A DNA stretch of 40,131 nt from Paulinella micropora. Taxonomy: Eukaryota; Cercozoa; Imbricatea; Euglyphida. The position numbers were made by a program, and so were the translations under genes. Location of the stretch: assembly GCA_009731375.1 (NCBI GenBank), contig BJOX01000031.1, positions 781,171-821,301 of the forward strand, given 5' to 3'. Below, one piece after another: positions 23,688 through 34,526 of this stretch. The first letter of the stretch is position 1; every line of letters starts with the position of its first letter. Under the pieces are notes generated by a model. That model saw only the letters and a list, made by a program, of their open reading frames with translations, ran no database searches and was not told the DNA's origin.

Positions 23688-23767
<80 letters not shown>

Positions 23768-23816
23768 ATATATCTTCTTCTCTCTTTCTTTCTCTCTCTT
23801 TCTTTCTTTCTCTCTT

Positions 23817-23858
<42 letters not shown>

Positions 23859-23925
23859 GTATATATATCCATCTATCTATCTATCCACCTATCCACCTAT
23901 CCATCTATCTATCTTTGTGTGTGTG

Positions 23926-23985
<60 letters not shown>
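23110..23985 (+). repeat. Apparently perfect 440-bp tandem duplication
   Basis: 23110-23549 and 23550-23985 match base for base as far as I can read. The unit includes a ~110-bp unique part (from GGTGAGCGGTGGGTATAATA) and its TC, TA, TTTC and TCTG microsatellites. Microsatellites of identical length in both copies mean either a very recent duplication or an assembly error. Confidence 0.9.
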
Positions 23986-23989
<4 letters not shown>

Positions 23990-24000
23990 TCTCTCTTTCT

Positions 24001-24245
24001 CCCTTGTCTTGGACTTGACAACGGAATTCTGCAATTAAATTCCAGCTAAACCTTATTTATATTAATACTCCCCTCTCATAGCTCAACTTAACTTTCTTGA
24101 TTTCAGCTCAGCTTCATGATATCCTATCTTTTTCCCTCTGAAATTTTCATAATTGAAGAACGCTTGCTTTTCGTAGAACTGAAAAGGAAACATGTTTTCT
24201 GTTTCCTTTCTCCTTGTTTTTTGCGTTAAAAGTTTGTGTTCATGC

Positions 24246-24280
<35 letters not shown>

Positions 24281-24439
24281 CGACAATAACAACGACAATA
24301 ATAGCCCTGCCTTGAATAGTAACTACAACGACAACGACAACAACAGTTGAACAACAACAAACAACAATAGGTGCTCGGACAACAACAACGACGATGACCG
24401 TCGGACCGGCGACAACACCATCGCCACTACAATAAACAG
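24001..24439. other. Unique AT-rich piece and (AAC)n-rich repeat
   Basis: 24001-24240 has no recognised gene. 24243-24400 is (AAC)n with GAC variants. Confidence 0.6.
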
Positions 24440-26330
24440 TCATCTAGTAGTTTCCGAATATTTTTGGACGAAGACAGCATCTCCAAGGGTGAAGTGAGAG
24501 TGGGCAAAGTCAAGGGAGACAATATTGATGATGTCGTCGAGGGTGAAGGCAATATAATCCTGCGGGGCATAGCTTCGGCTCCATCCGATGTCATATTTGT
24601 CATTCTGTTTGCGGGTTTTAAAGATGTATACTATCGGCTTCCAGTTGCGCTTTCTTGGTGGTTGGAAGGTGATATGGGCAAGTGCGAAACGTAGGGATTG
24701 TATCGTGCTGGACTGGGCCAACCAGGTGAGCATTTGCTTGACGTCAAACTGGAAACGCTTATAGTACGCTGCGACGTGTTAGTTTGATTGACTTGGGAGA
24801 AGGTACGGTACGCACGATTTAGGTGAGGTCGAATCTCGTCCAGTCTGTTTAGATTAAAAGTTCGAATAGGATGTGAGAGTTCCATAGTGAGGAAGCTTAG
24901 GACTTTTCCAACTCTTCGTAGAATAGAGCGCCATGGGGATCGGGCTTGATTGCAAATTAGTCTGGTTTTGTTGGCAGACTCTTTGTTTTCGGTAGGAGAG
25001 TTGTTGAGTGGATGGCCGCCCTCCGGGTCCGAAGGGATCCAAAGCGTTGAAGGTTGTGTTTGACGAAGTCAGTACGGTATTCATGTAGAAGGTCAGTACG
25101 ATCAGTTGGGACCGGTAGAAACGAGGGCGCTTGGATTACCTCTTTTTATATACGTTCCCAGGTTAGGACTGGACATTCGACCCACAGTTGATTGTTGTTT
25201 TTGTCTAGGGCTTGGACTACTATTCGAGAAAGGCGTATTCTTGCTTCCATGACTTTTTTTTCAGAAACAGAGTTAGGGGGCGGTTCTGGGCATGTTTCAC
25301 TTAGAGTTTTGTAGTCATCGATAAGGCGACCAAGCAGACGTCTGTTCCGATGGGGTAGTGTTTCGGCCATGGCAAAGAGCAGGTTGATCCAAGTCTTGCA
25401 GTCTAGTTGATCTGAGCTTGACGTTTGCTGCTTAGAGTCGGATTTGGGTTTTGCGCGTTCGAAGTCAATGGTGGGGAGACGCAAGGCGATCTGTATCCGT
25501 TTCATGAATGCAATGGTAGAGTACAGTAGCGAATTCAGAATGAATCCAGGCGTTGGATGTGGTATGGTAGCAGCACTTAGTTTGCCGACACGCCCCAAGG
25601 TCCCTGTCATCGAAGCCAGTCGAAAGGAGGCATGCGGTGTCAAGATGCTTTTATTCCATGCTCGACATGTGCAGATAGGCTTCTTCATGGTATGTGGTTG
25701 AAGTTTGAAGGTAGCAAGATGTCTTGAGGCATTGATAAGTCTTGACGCGATGGAGCTGGTCTCTTGTAGCTGACTTTGCATAGTGCTACGAGGGTCTGTC
25801 GAAAGTTCTGATCAGGTAGAAAGATTTGCAATATGCGCTTCGGGAGTCTTCGTAGAGTTCTCCTGTTGATGCACATTCTGTCATTCACCTCCATGGTATA
25901 GGTCTTGTTGGACAGGATGAGTGTGTGTCGCTTCCGCAGGTGATGGGAAAGTACATTGCAGGCATAGAGTTTCGTATGGTGATTTTCGATACTTTTTTCT
26001 TGTTGACAAACTCAGAGTGCTTGGTAGGCGGTTGCTAGGCGTATATGTTTGATCCAACGATAGGGGTGGTGTGCAATAAGTTCCACGTGCAGGTTGCTTG
26101 TTAGTTCCACTTTTCCTACTCAGTAGTAGTGGCAAGTCGAAGAGGTATTTTCTCATTACTAAAAAAAAATAATAAAAAAAATAATAATAAATAAAAAAAT
26201 AAAATAAAAGTAGTAACTTATCAAATAAAATATTTTTAATTATAATAATAATACCACTTCCATCAAGTTCTATCTTTTCTGAGGGCTGCTTCCCACTCAG
26301 CGTGCTCAGTCTACGAGTGGCCGCGGGCAA
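24440..26330 (-). pseudogene. Unrecognised protein-coding remnant, several frameshifts
   Basis: On the minus strand a chain of overlapping frames reads as one decayed protein of about 550-600 residues. It begins upstream of 26115 (KSGTNKQPARGTY), shifts near 25890 into MEVNDRMCINRRTLRRLP, and shifts again near 25780 into a 200-residue block (SFRLASMTGTLGRVGKLSAA, then NSLLYSTIAFMKR) ending at the stop at 25146. It continues in fragments (NKTRLICNQARSPWRSILRR near 24960) and, after a shift near 24765, the C-terminal TLDDIINIVSLDFAHSHFTLG to a stop at 24440. Composition is that of a real protein and not of the surrounding repeats. I recognise no family. It lies back to back with the RT element at 26399, so it could be a divergent ORF of a mobile element, an integrated viral gene or a host pseudogene. 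Confidence 0.5.
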
Positions 26331-26398
26331 GTATTTTTATTATTAATGTTTAACTTTCAGAAATAGTTATTTATTAACCGTGGTTTACCGGACCACGA

Positions 26399-27160
26399 GT
26401 GACCGTGCTCACCCCTTTGCAAAGGTTAAACTTAGTACTAGGGCTGGATAATGGAAAGGCAAGGGCTAGGTATAGGGCAAGGTGTATGGTCTGCAGTGGC
26501 AACACCACCCTAAAACAGTGGTTTAGTACGTCGCTACGCCTCAACAACATACGTATAAGCCCGGTCGAGCAACAATACCGACCAGCAACCGAGATGAAGC
26601 CACATCCACACAACCACTGGCCTCACCGGGGCTACGCTCCGCCACCAGCGTCAATGGCGCAAACGACGCCGCAACACACCAGCACCAGCAACGCCCAACC
26701 AGCCCTCTACTTCCCCAGCCCCGAACCTGGCCTACCAACACGACAAGCCACAAAAATTCTCGACCCAACAGCGCTCCCTCTTCGAGGACAGCGTCCAAAC
26801 AATCATTACAGCCTTACAACGCCCCGAGAACTACTAGCACGTGCCGTGTGCGCAGCCAGAACACTTAGTATCGACACCATGCCAGGGCCCACCACCCTAG
26901 CCACCCCAGTGGACCCTGGGACAGTCCCATCGGCAAACCGTAACCACAAGCAGCCCCACAACACTCCTGCCCGGCTAACCAATCAACAAACATTGACCGA
27001 GCTGCGCAAACTTCTGTCGACAGGTCAACTGCCACCGGACATCACAAACACCTGGCGCAGGTGGCGACGCATCGTGAATACCCTAGGACCTACCTCCGGG
27101 ACGAGAGCAATCAATACATTATGGGCCTTCCATACCGATCGCGACCTCACTAAGGTGCAA

Positions 27161-27171
<11 letters not shown>
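26399..27171 (+). pseudogene. Retroelement N-terminal region, unknown function
   Basis: A frame open from 26399 up to the poly-C/gap, rich in Pro, Thr, Asn and Gln in its middle part. A more compact stretch (TWRRWRRIVNTLGPTSGTRA) lies near 27050-27110. No zinc finger or Myb domain is obvious. The start codon is unproven. Confidence 0.45.
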
Positions 27172-27192
<21 letters not shown>

Positions 27193-27202
27193 NNNNNNNN
27201 NN

Positions 27203-27558
27203 CTCTCCCTCAACACCATTGGATGGGCCCTAGACCGTATCAATAAGTTCGCGAAAAAAAAAAGCTGCGATCGAATCCAACCTTGTGCACCTTGCCCCCA
27301 GGAAGACTTTAACACACTTATGGGATACGAATCGTACAGGGCTATATAACAAGGCGCTGCAACGCAAACCGCCACGAAGGCCCACCCAAGCAGCCATCAC
27401 AGATTGTTATTCCAACCTGTTTCACGCAAGGATCCCCACCACAAACGCCGCCCAAGCCATAGCAGCCGACGCGCTGGGGGATGATTACACCTGCATTACC
27501 CCACCAATAACACAACTACACAACCGCCCGGATATTTTCCTAGGGATGCGTGCCTCAC
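27203..27558 (+). pseudogene. Retroelement internal segment between gaps
   Basis: Two frames joined near 27285-27320: first NTIGWALDRINKFAKKKSCD, then NKALQRKPPRRPTQAAITDC and DALGDDYTCITPP. It is protein-like but has no recognised domain; it ends in poly-C at the 27639 gap. Confidence 0.4.
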
Positions 27559-27559
27559 G

Positions 27560-27638
<79 letters not shown>

Positions 27639-27827
27639 NNNNNNNNNNNNNNNNNNNNNNNNNNNNNNNNNNNNNNNNNNNNNNNNNNNNNNNNNNNNNN
27701 NNNNNNNNNNNNNNNNNNNNNNNNNNNNNNNNNNNNNNNNNNNNNNNNNNNNNNNNNNNNNNNNNNNNNNNNNNNNNNNNNNNNNNNNNNNNNNNNNNNN
27801 NNNNNNNNNNNNNNNNNCCCCCCCCCC

Positions 27828-28640
27828 CCCAACTACAGTCTGGGACTTATACATAGCACCGGACCCCTCATGCATCGTTAATCTCCTCCATGAACTCGGT
27901 GGCGATGATACCAACACTACACCACACGAATGCGTCCAACACTGGCAAACCCACCCATCGGACCCCATCATCCAACCCCTGGACACGGGCTGTGGCACTC
28001 CTCCTACACCTCCTCCCGCGCCACCTACAGTTGAAATATTATCTAGACTCCCTCCGTCCCAAAATACGTACCGAAATCAAAACCACAGCCCCCAAATCCT
28101 GATGGACGCTATTGACCCAGCAACCACCGCTATCTTCCACATAGATGGATCCAGCTTCCCGAAGTTGGGCCACGCGGGGGGCTTTGGAGCCATTCTCATG
28201 TTCCAAGAACACCTGGTTACAATCTTTGGATCCCACGAACACCCTACCACCAGTGCACATCAAGACGTAGGGGCAGCCGCCATCGTCCTCCACTACATAC
28301 ACACACGCCGATGGCAACCACAACAGACCCACGGCTTTACCGACTACAAGGGCCTCGCTGACTGCCAACTAGAAGGCGAATACCAACAATTATTCCCCCA
28401 ACGCCCATGCCCCATCCTGTGGGAAGCTATCGCCAGATACAAACTCACGCAAGGATACCTACAGATGCACTGGGTCCAGTCACACGTCGAAAACAGTTTC
28501 GAATGGCGCCACTGCCTCAACGAAGTATGTGACCGACTAGCTAAAGAAGCCGCCCTTCTCCCCATACACCGACTCCTAGACGACTGGAGACATATTCATC
28601 CCGCCGTGCAGCCGGCGTTCCCCCCTCCACCTCTGTCGAA
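27828..28640 (+). pseudogene. RNase H-like domain of the retroelement
   Basis: Frame from 27828. The type I RNase H signature begins with FHIDGSSFPKLGHAGGFGAI (first catalytic Asp, about 28135-28195). It continues with TSAHQDVGAAAIVLHYIH (acidic helix region) and TDYKGLADCQLEGEY, and ends with MHWVQSHVE plus NEVCDRLAKEAA (about 28465-28555), the W-V-x-x-H and final Asp block. The protein degrades RNA in RNA:DNA hybrids. There is no gap between this domain and the RT that follows at 28650, so the order RNase H then RT is real in this sequence. A likely frameshift pair near 27980-28105 disturbs the region before it. Confidence 0.72.
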
Positions 28641-30160
28641 TTACCGCCTACACATCCCATGTGGATATACCAAACACCTCACCAAGCTACCACCCCAACT
28701 AATCTCCTACCCGATCGGCGCCAAGCAATCCAGGAAGCGCGCCGCGACTTCATTCTGGACGAACTCCGAACTGCCCTCACCGCCAAGAAGGGCCCGTCTT
28801 CCGGCTTGGATCAAGTCCCTCCAACCACACTACGCCTGCTGTCCCAAGATGGACAGACCTACATCTTACACTAGTAGTACATCAACCTATGCTGGCGAGA
28901 GGGCGTCATCCCACGGGAGTGGAAGCCCACCCAACTGATCCAATTGTGGAAAGAAACAGGCACAGGGGCCAACCCTAGCGAATTGTGCCCGCGCATCTCC
29001 GGTACGGTGCTGATGAAGCCAACCTCACTCTCCGCCTCATCCTACATGAGGTACGCAACGCGGCACGCGTGAGTCAGACCAACCGAGCTCGCACCCTCAT
29101 CCTCACGGCGGTTGATGTAGAGAAAGCCTTCGAGTCCGTAGCTTCCAGTCCTACAGAATGCCCTCGCGAACACGGTGCCCNNNNNNNNNNNNNNNNNNNN
29201 NNNNNNNNNNNNNNNNNNNNNNNNNNNNNNNNNNNNNNNNNNNNNNNNNNNNNNNNNNNNNNNNNNNNNNNNNNNNNNNNNNNNNNNNNNNNNNNNNNNN
29301 NNNNNNNNNNNNNNNNNNNNNNNNNNNNNNNNNNNNNNNNNNNNNNNNNNNNNNNNNNNNNNNNNNNNNNNNNNNNNNNNNNNNNNNNNNNNNNNNNNNN
29401 NNNNNNNNNNNNNNNNNNNNNNNNNNNNNNNNNNNNNNNNNNNNNNNNNNNNNCCCCCCCCCCAGATGAATTTCCCGAACTCTAGCGCTTTATTCAACAT
29501 CCCTACCAGGGAGCCCTGATCCACACTGGCAAAAGGGGGACCATCATCCAGGACTCTACAACTGTCTCCCGGGAACGAGGGACGGCTCAAGGCAGCCGCA
29601 TTAGTCCCACCCTCTTCAGGATTACCTACGAATACCGCAAGCGACTAACTTCGACCACAGTCCCGGACAATACCCAGGAGTCCGGACGGATACCAGTTCT
29701 ATGGCCACACCAGACAGTTCAATTCGTGGCCCGGACTGAAGGGGAAAACCTTGACAGAGGAAGACGTCACTATCCCACCTATGCACACCTTCGCCGACGA
29801 CGAATGGCACGTACGGGGGCCCAGGCCACAAAGATCGATATATACTCCGCGCCCAAGCAGGATTCAACCGGTCCCAACTCCAGCTCCGTGCTACTGGCTT
29901 CACAACCGCAGCCTCCAAAAGCTTCACCTCAGGGATTACGGTCTACTCATCTGGATACACCGAGGACTTTGACGTTGAATTGCGAGGATTGGATGGCACC
30001 CCATTCCAAGCCTGACGAAATACGAAAAATTCAGATCCCTCGGCATGTTCACCTCAGGTCTCAACGATCACAAACTCCAGCTCCATGAGGCCATGAACAC
30101 CCTCCTATTGGCTACCCAAGTAGCCCTACACCTCAATATATCCAACGCACGAAGGCGGGA
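28641..30160 (+). pseudogene. Reverse transcriptase domain of the retroelement
   Basis: Frame from about 28641 with KKGPSSGLDQVPPTTLRLL, then two adjacent TAG stops at 28872-28877 (CAC TAG TAG TAC), then YINLCWREGVIPREWKPTQL and LWKETGTGANP. After a shift comes ILTAVDVEKAFESV (RT motif A Asp, near 29105-29140). The gap 29181-29453 removes the next part. Motif B follows as RGTAQGSRISPTLF (near 29577-29618) and motif C as HTFADDEWHV (near 29785-29812), in another frame. The next ~350 bp (GLNDHKLQLHEAMNTLLLAT) is thumb-like. There are at least three frameshifts and two nonsense codons, so it is non-functional. Confidence 0.8.
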
Positions 30161-30199
30161 GGCACTTCGAAATCTGGTGCCGGGCACCCTAGACTTCCC

Positions 30200-30956
30200 T
30201 CTTGGGTGGACCTCTATCACAGAGTCCGACGCCGACACTTTAGACACCTTTCTCCGGGAATGTTTCCGGAATACACTGAACTTGCGAGCGACGGACGTCC
30301 CTGTTGCAACCTCTACGCTCCGAGGGGGAAGTGTGGCGGCTTCGGGCTTCCCCGATTCAAAGACCGAGCCAACCTACGAATGGCAGCAGTATTCTTATGG
30401 GCACTTTCCTCACACGACAAATCGACACAAATAGCAGTACACTCCCACCTGCGTCTCCTCCGCGACTATCTCCTCCCATATGTGGACTGGAATCCGGAAG
30501 GAAGCGACCCTAGACCCTCTTACCAACGCAACCCCAAAAACTCCCGCCCACCCTCCAATTTGAAATCGCGAACGCAAACAACACCCCACGCCGGACCCTC
30601 AGAGCCAACAAATCCTACAAGAACTCTCCGACCTCGGAATCCCTCCCACCTACCTACATCAGGCCAGACTACCTCCCACCCACGATTGGCGCCCAGACGA
30701 CGACAGCTACAGGGAAGACCCACCAACTGGAGAAGCTTACTATCACCAGTCCATCCACGTCAATCAACCCCCCCACTCCCCATGGAAGGACATTGAGGCA
30801 GACAATCCAAGACCACCCCTGTCCGAAATCAACCTTTCCTCGATTGGCACTCCCACGAACATCTCTTAGCCAAATCAAGATACTCAGGCCACTTGGGAAT
30901 TGCATAGATATGCGCTCTTCGAGACCTCGGGATCGGAATTCAACTCCGACGGGAAC

Positions 30957-30960
<4 letters not shown>
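30200..30960 (+). pseudogene. RT-to-C-terminus linker
   Basis: Contains KCGGFGLPRFKDRANLRMAA (about 30330-30390), a Gly-rich block commonly found after the thumb of non-LTR RTs, then HLRLLRDYLLPYVDW. The later part is Pro/Thr-rich and frame-shifted up to the poly-C run at 30959. Confidence 0.5.
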
Positions 30961-31040
<80 letters not shown>

Positions 31041-31187
31041 NNNNNNNNNNAGCCGCCAAGCCATCCTCAAAGCAAAAGCAGCCATCCGTGACCGCAACTA
31101 CTGGTGCCTCCGACATCGATTCTCAACAAATTTAAGCAAACCCACCCGGCCCCACGATTTGCCCTCTAATGGGGGTCAGCATCGGAA

Positions 31188-31838
31188 ATGAGGGGAGAAA
31201 CACAGCAAATCTCCCACCAATACCTAAGTCCACATACCAGCAGAGCAAATTGGGAAATACGGATTATCTTACTCAATCAACTGTCCGCCGTGGAAACACC
31301 TGCCATGCGCAGTGTCCAAACACGGAACAAAAAGGACGCTAAGTGCCGATTCTGTGACAAAGTAGGCACCATTGACCATTATATGACCTCCATGAGCAAA
31401 CTGCACCCTCCGGAATACCTACAAGCCATCAACCACCGACACGCAGCCTCCAGACAAGTCCTAAAACAACACCTAGGACTTGAACAAGACCTAGACCACA
31501 CCCAACAGCCCAACCATATGTTGGTCATCGCCGAAGAAGGTAAACCCGCTTCCATCCCACCTGACATCGACATCGCCCTCGCATGGATGCCCCTCGGGGA
31601 ACAAGGGAAAACGTGCGACAACTTACCTGGCCGGATACACCCAGCAGCAGCTTTAGCCAGCGAGCTGCGAGCAGACGACCTCTCCTGGAAACCAGACATC
31701 TTATTTACACCTCACGTCACGTCCCCCAGCGTGCGAATGGCTAGTCAGAATGGATCAATCTATACACGCAAATGCATCAGTAGAGTGTATTCGATGGACC
31801 TGGAACAAAGACGGCATGAGAATCAATCCCTCGTATAA
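31188..31838 (+). pseudogene. Retroelement C-terminus: CX2C finger and endonuclease-like tail
   Basis: Open from 31188 to the stop at 31838. CRFCDKVGTIDHY (about 31341-31380), followed by EYLQAINHRHAASRQVL, matches the general layout of the C-terminal zinc finger of restriction-like-endonuclease LINEs (C..C...H, then Y..RH). LSWKPDILFT (near 31681-31710) could be the first acidic motif of the nuclease. Catalytic completeness cannot be judged. Confidence 0.5.
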
Positions 31839-31857
31839 ATCCAAAAGACCCCAACTC

Positions 31858-32268
31858 CCCCCGAACTACTAACCACTAACTACTAACCACTAACTACTAA
31901 CCACTAACTACTAACCACTAACTACTAACCACTAACTACTAACCACTAACTACTAACCACTAACTACTAACCACTAACTGCTAATCACTAACTACTAACC
32001 ACTAACTACCACTACTACCACTACTACCATTAATTACTAACCACTAACTACTAACCACTAACTACTAACCACTAACTACTAACCACTAACTACTAACTAC
32101 TAACTACTAACTACTAACTACTAACTACTAACTACTAACTACTAACTACTAACTACTAACTACTGACTACTAACTACTAACTACTGACTACTAACTACTA
32201 ACTACTAACTACTAACTACTAACTACTAACTACTAACTACTAACTACTAACTACTACTACTACTACTA

Positions 32269-32303
<35 letters not shown>

Positions 32304-32304
32304 G

Positions 32305-32340
<36 letters not shown>
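31858..32340 (+). repeat. Graded minisatellite: 14-bp to 7-bp to 3-bp units
   Basis: CTAACCACTAACTA units (14 bp) from about 31868 to 32090, then ACTAACT (7 bp) to about 32253, then (CTA)n to 32340. It lies between the retroelement and the third dispersed-repeat copy. Confidence 0.92.
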
Positions 32341-32560
32341 GGGCTAGGCCTTCGATTTAATGAAGTAAATTTAACCTCTGGTCATCCATACAAATCGTTA
32401 GCTCAAGAGCTATTGATTTAACTAGATGGTGACCTACTTCTCAAATTATTAAGAATAATGAAAAATTAAATTATTAAAATATTAAAATAAAAATATATTG
32501 AAAGTATTAAGGTAAAATAGAAAAAAAAATTAAAAAAAAATAAAGTAAAATAGAATGACG
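32338..32560 (-). repeat. 190-bp dispersed repeat, copy 3 (inverted)
   Basis: Minus-strand copy of 12511-12700: starts beside (CTA)n with CTAGGGCTAGGCCTTCG, and carries GTTAGCTCAAGAGCTA and the A-rich far end. More diverged than the other two. An (AT)n array follows at 32567-32660. Confidence 0.8.
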
Positions 32561-32617
32561 AAAAGGTTATATATATATTACATAAATATATATATATATA
32601 TATATACATATATATAT

Positions 32618-32648
<31 letters not shown>

Positions 32649-33042
32649 TATACATATATATATGAGTTAGAGAGAGTGAGAGATCCTAAAGAGAGAGAGA
32701 GAGAGAGAGAGAGGTGGTTAAGATATGGACAAAAGAGCAGGTATAAAGGGAAAGATAGAGATCCCAACGACCACTAAGAAACATTAAACGTGGACAAACC
32801 GTTTAGGGTTTCTTTCATTGGGGTAATAAAGTCCTGTTATCTATAGCGCTAACAATTAGCTATGCTAGCTATTGCTATCCCACCAACCATTGGTCATGAT
32901 TGGTATAAGAAATTTCCAGGATATTGGGGGAAGGTTGAGAGAGAGAGAGAAATGGAGAGAGAGAGAGGGGGGGGGGGGGAGGGGGGGGGGGGGAAAGGTN
33001 NNNNNNNNNGGGGGGGGGGGGGGGGGGGGGATGGAGCGAGAG
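32561..33042. repeat. (AT)n, (GA)n, unique spacer and poly-G gap
   Basis: (AT)n to about 32662, (GA)n at 32690-32712, a 200-bp unique piece with no gene recognised, then GA- and G-rich DNA around the gap 33000-33009. Confidence 0.8.
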
Positions 33043-34483
33043 TCAAGATTGCTGTAAAGTCAGGAGATATAGCTTGAGGTCATTCTTGAATTCAGCTTTA
33101 TAGGAGATATTCCTCAGGCGTTCCGGCAGCTTATTGAATTGCGCTTGTGCTGCTCTGCTATACTGGCTGGTCGTTGAGTCGTTGTACATATGCTTCCTTG
33201 ATGAGCGCCTAGTATTGTAGCTATGTATTGCAGTGAGTGGTTGGATTTTGTTGTAGTGGAGGGGTAGGAAAGCCTTGAAGGCTGGGTAAATAAGGGAGTG
33301 TGCATCCATGCATACGCTATATTTATACAGGTTAAGTATGTTGAGTAGGCGTAGTTTGGCAAAAAGTGGTTTGGTAGGTGTTCTCCATGATTTGAGGCAG
33401 ATCAGACGGACTATACGTTTTTGGATGATAATAAGTGGATGTATAATGGTGCTGTATTCATCAGATCCCCATATAGAGATACCACACATAAGTAGGGGGT
33501 ATATATGTGCATAGTAAAGTTGGAGGAGGATATGGATGGGAAGTAGGCTGTTCACATAGCGAAACATTTGGACAAACGGTTGAAGGCGGAACACAATACA
33601 TTGTATATGTTCACGGAAGGACAGGTTGCTTTGGATGATTGTACCTAATACTTTTAACTTTCGTTCTTGTTGGAGCCTCTTGCCGTCGATAGTCAAGTCG
33701 AGCTGCACCTTCTGTTCATGCTTGTGGAAGATGGTGTAGGTGGTTTTGGTGGGGTTGGGTACTAGGTTATGTCTGTGGAAGTAACGGACAAGGTTAGTTG
33801 TATCAGTTTGTGCTTGTTCTTGGAGTTGCTCTTTATTCTTAGCAGCAATGATGAGTGTGGTGTCATCTGCATATGCAAAGACTGTCCCGTGTGTTAGTGA
33901 GAGTATAATATCGTTGATGTATAGAATGAAGAGCGTGTTGAGAGTGTGCTACCTTGCGGGATCCCATGTGTGATCTTGCGTGGGTAGGAACGAGCATATT
34001 GGGTACATACGGTTTGGTATCGTTTTGTGAGGTATGATTTGAAAAAGGTAGTGGTGTTATCGCTAAAATTTATATTATTTCGTAGTTTATGGATGAGCGT
34101 TTCATGATGGTGTCATAAGCTTTCGATAGGTCGATAAACAGAGCAAGCACATACCGTCCTGGGCCTTTGAGGTTTTGGATGTGATTTAAGATGGTTTGTG
34201 TGGTGATTGTTGTGTTCGAGTGTGGTCGGAAAGCATATTGAGTTCGGGAGAGGATGTCGTACATGGTAAGGTGGGCCATCAGTTGCTTGTTGAGTGTAGT
34301 GTCAAAGATCTTAGCGATAATCGGCAATAGCGAGATAGGTCTGTAGTTGTCAGGCAGCGTTCTATTTTTAGCTTTATATAATTCAATAACTTTAGTAATT
34401 TTTAGTGCATCCGGGTATTGATTATGTTCTATAGCTTTATTAAAGAGCTTGGTTAATATCGGGGCAATGTATTCTGTGTGAAA

Positions 34484-34485
<2 letters not shown>
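33043..34485 (-). pseudogene. LINE-B reverse transcriptase, 5'-truncated, frameshifted
   Basis: Same family as LINE-A. Read from 34485: LTKLFNKAIEHNQYPDALK, NYRPISLLPIIAKIFD, ALFIDLSKAYDTI (motif A, near 34135), a shift, HGIPQGSTLS (near 33950-33980), a shift near 33938, FAYADDTTLIIAAK (active site, near 33870), VPNPTKTTYTIFHK (near 33740), then the C-terminal region to the stop at 33043 (LLTLQQS). The order and spacing match LINE-A. The 5' end is cut by a (CTA)n array at 34487-34526; no poly(A) tail is visible before the G-rich gap. Confidence 0.85.

Positions 34486-34486
<1 letters not shown>

Positions 34487-34526
<40 letters not shown>
34487..34526. repeat. (CTA)n microsatellite at the LINE-B 5' break
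   Basis: Thirteen or so units at the exact point where LINE homology ends. Confidence 0.9.

Larger units (their letters stand above)
26399..31838 (+). mobile_element. Decayed retroelement with RNase H, RT and zinc finger/endonuclease-like tail
   Basis: One plus-strand element about 5.4 kb long, broken by four N gaps and many frameshifts. The surviving order is: N-terminal region of unknown function, RNase H, reverse transcriptase, linker, CX2C finger with following His residues, PDI-containing tail. The finger plus tail resembles the C-terminal end of non-LTR elements that use a restriction-like endonuclease. The C runs beside the gaps are probably artefacts. GC content is higher than in LINE-A and LINE-B. 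Confidence 0.7.

Noticed and set aside
24440-26330. An integrated viral capsid or nucleoprotein gene
   Set aside because: The protein-like blocks did not match a family that I can name; assigning a viral origin would be a guess.
27550-27834. Poly-proline/poly-glycine coding sequence
   Set aside because: Formed only by C runs and N gap; probable artefact.
29158-29485. Frames made mostly of unknown residues
   Set aside because: They span the N gap 29181-29453 and carry no information.
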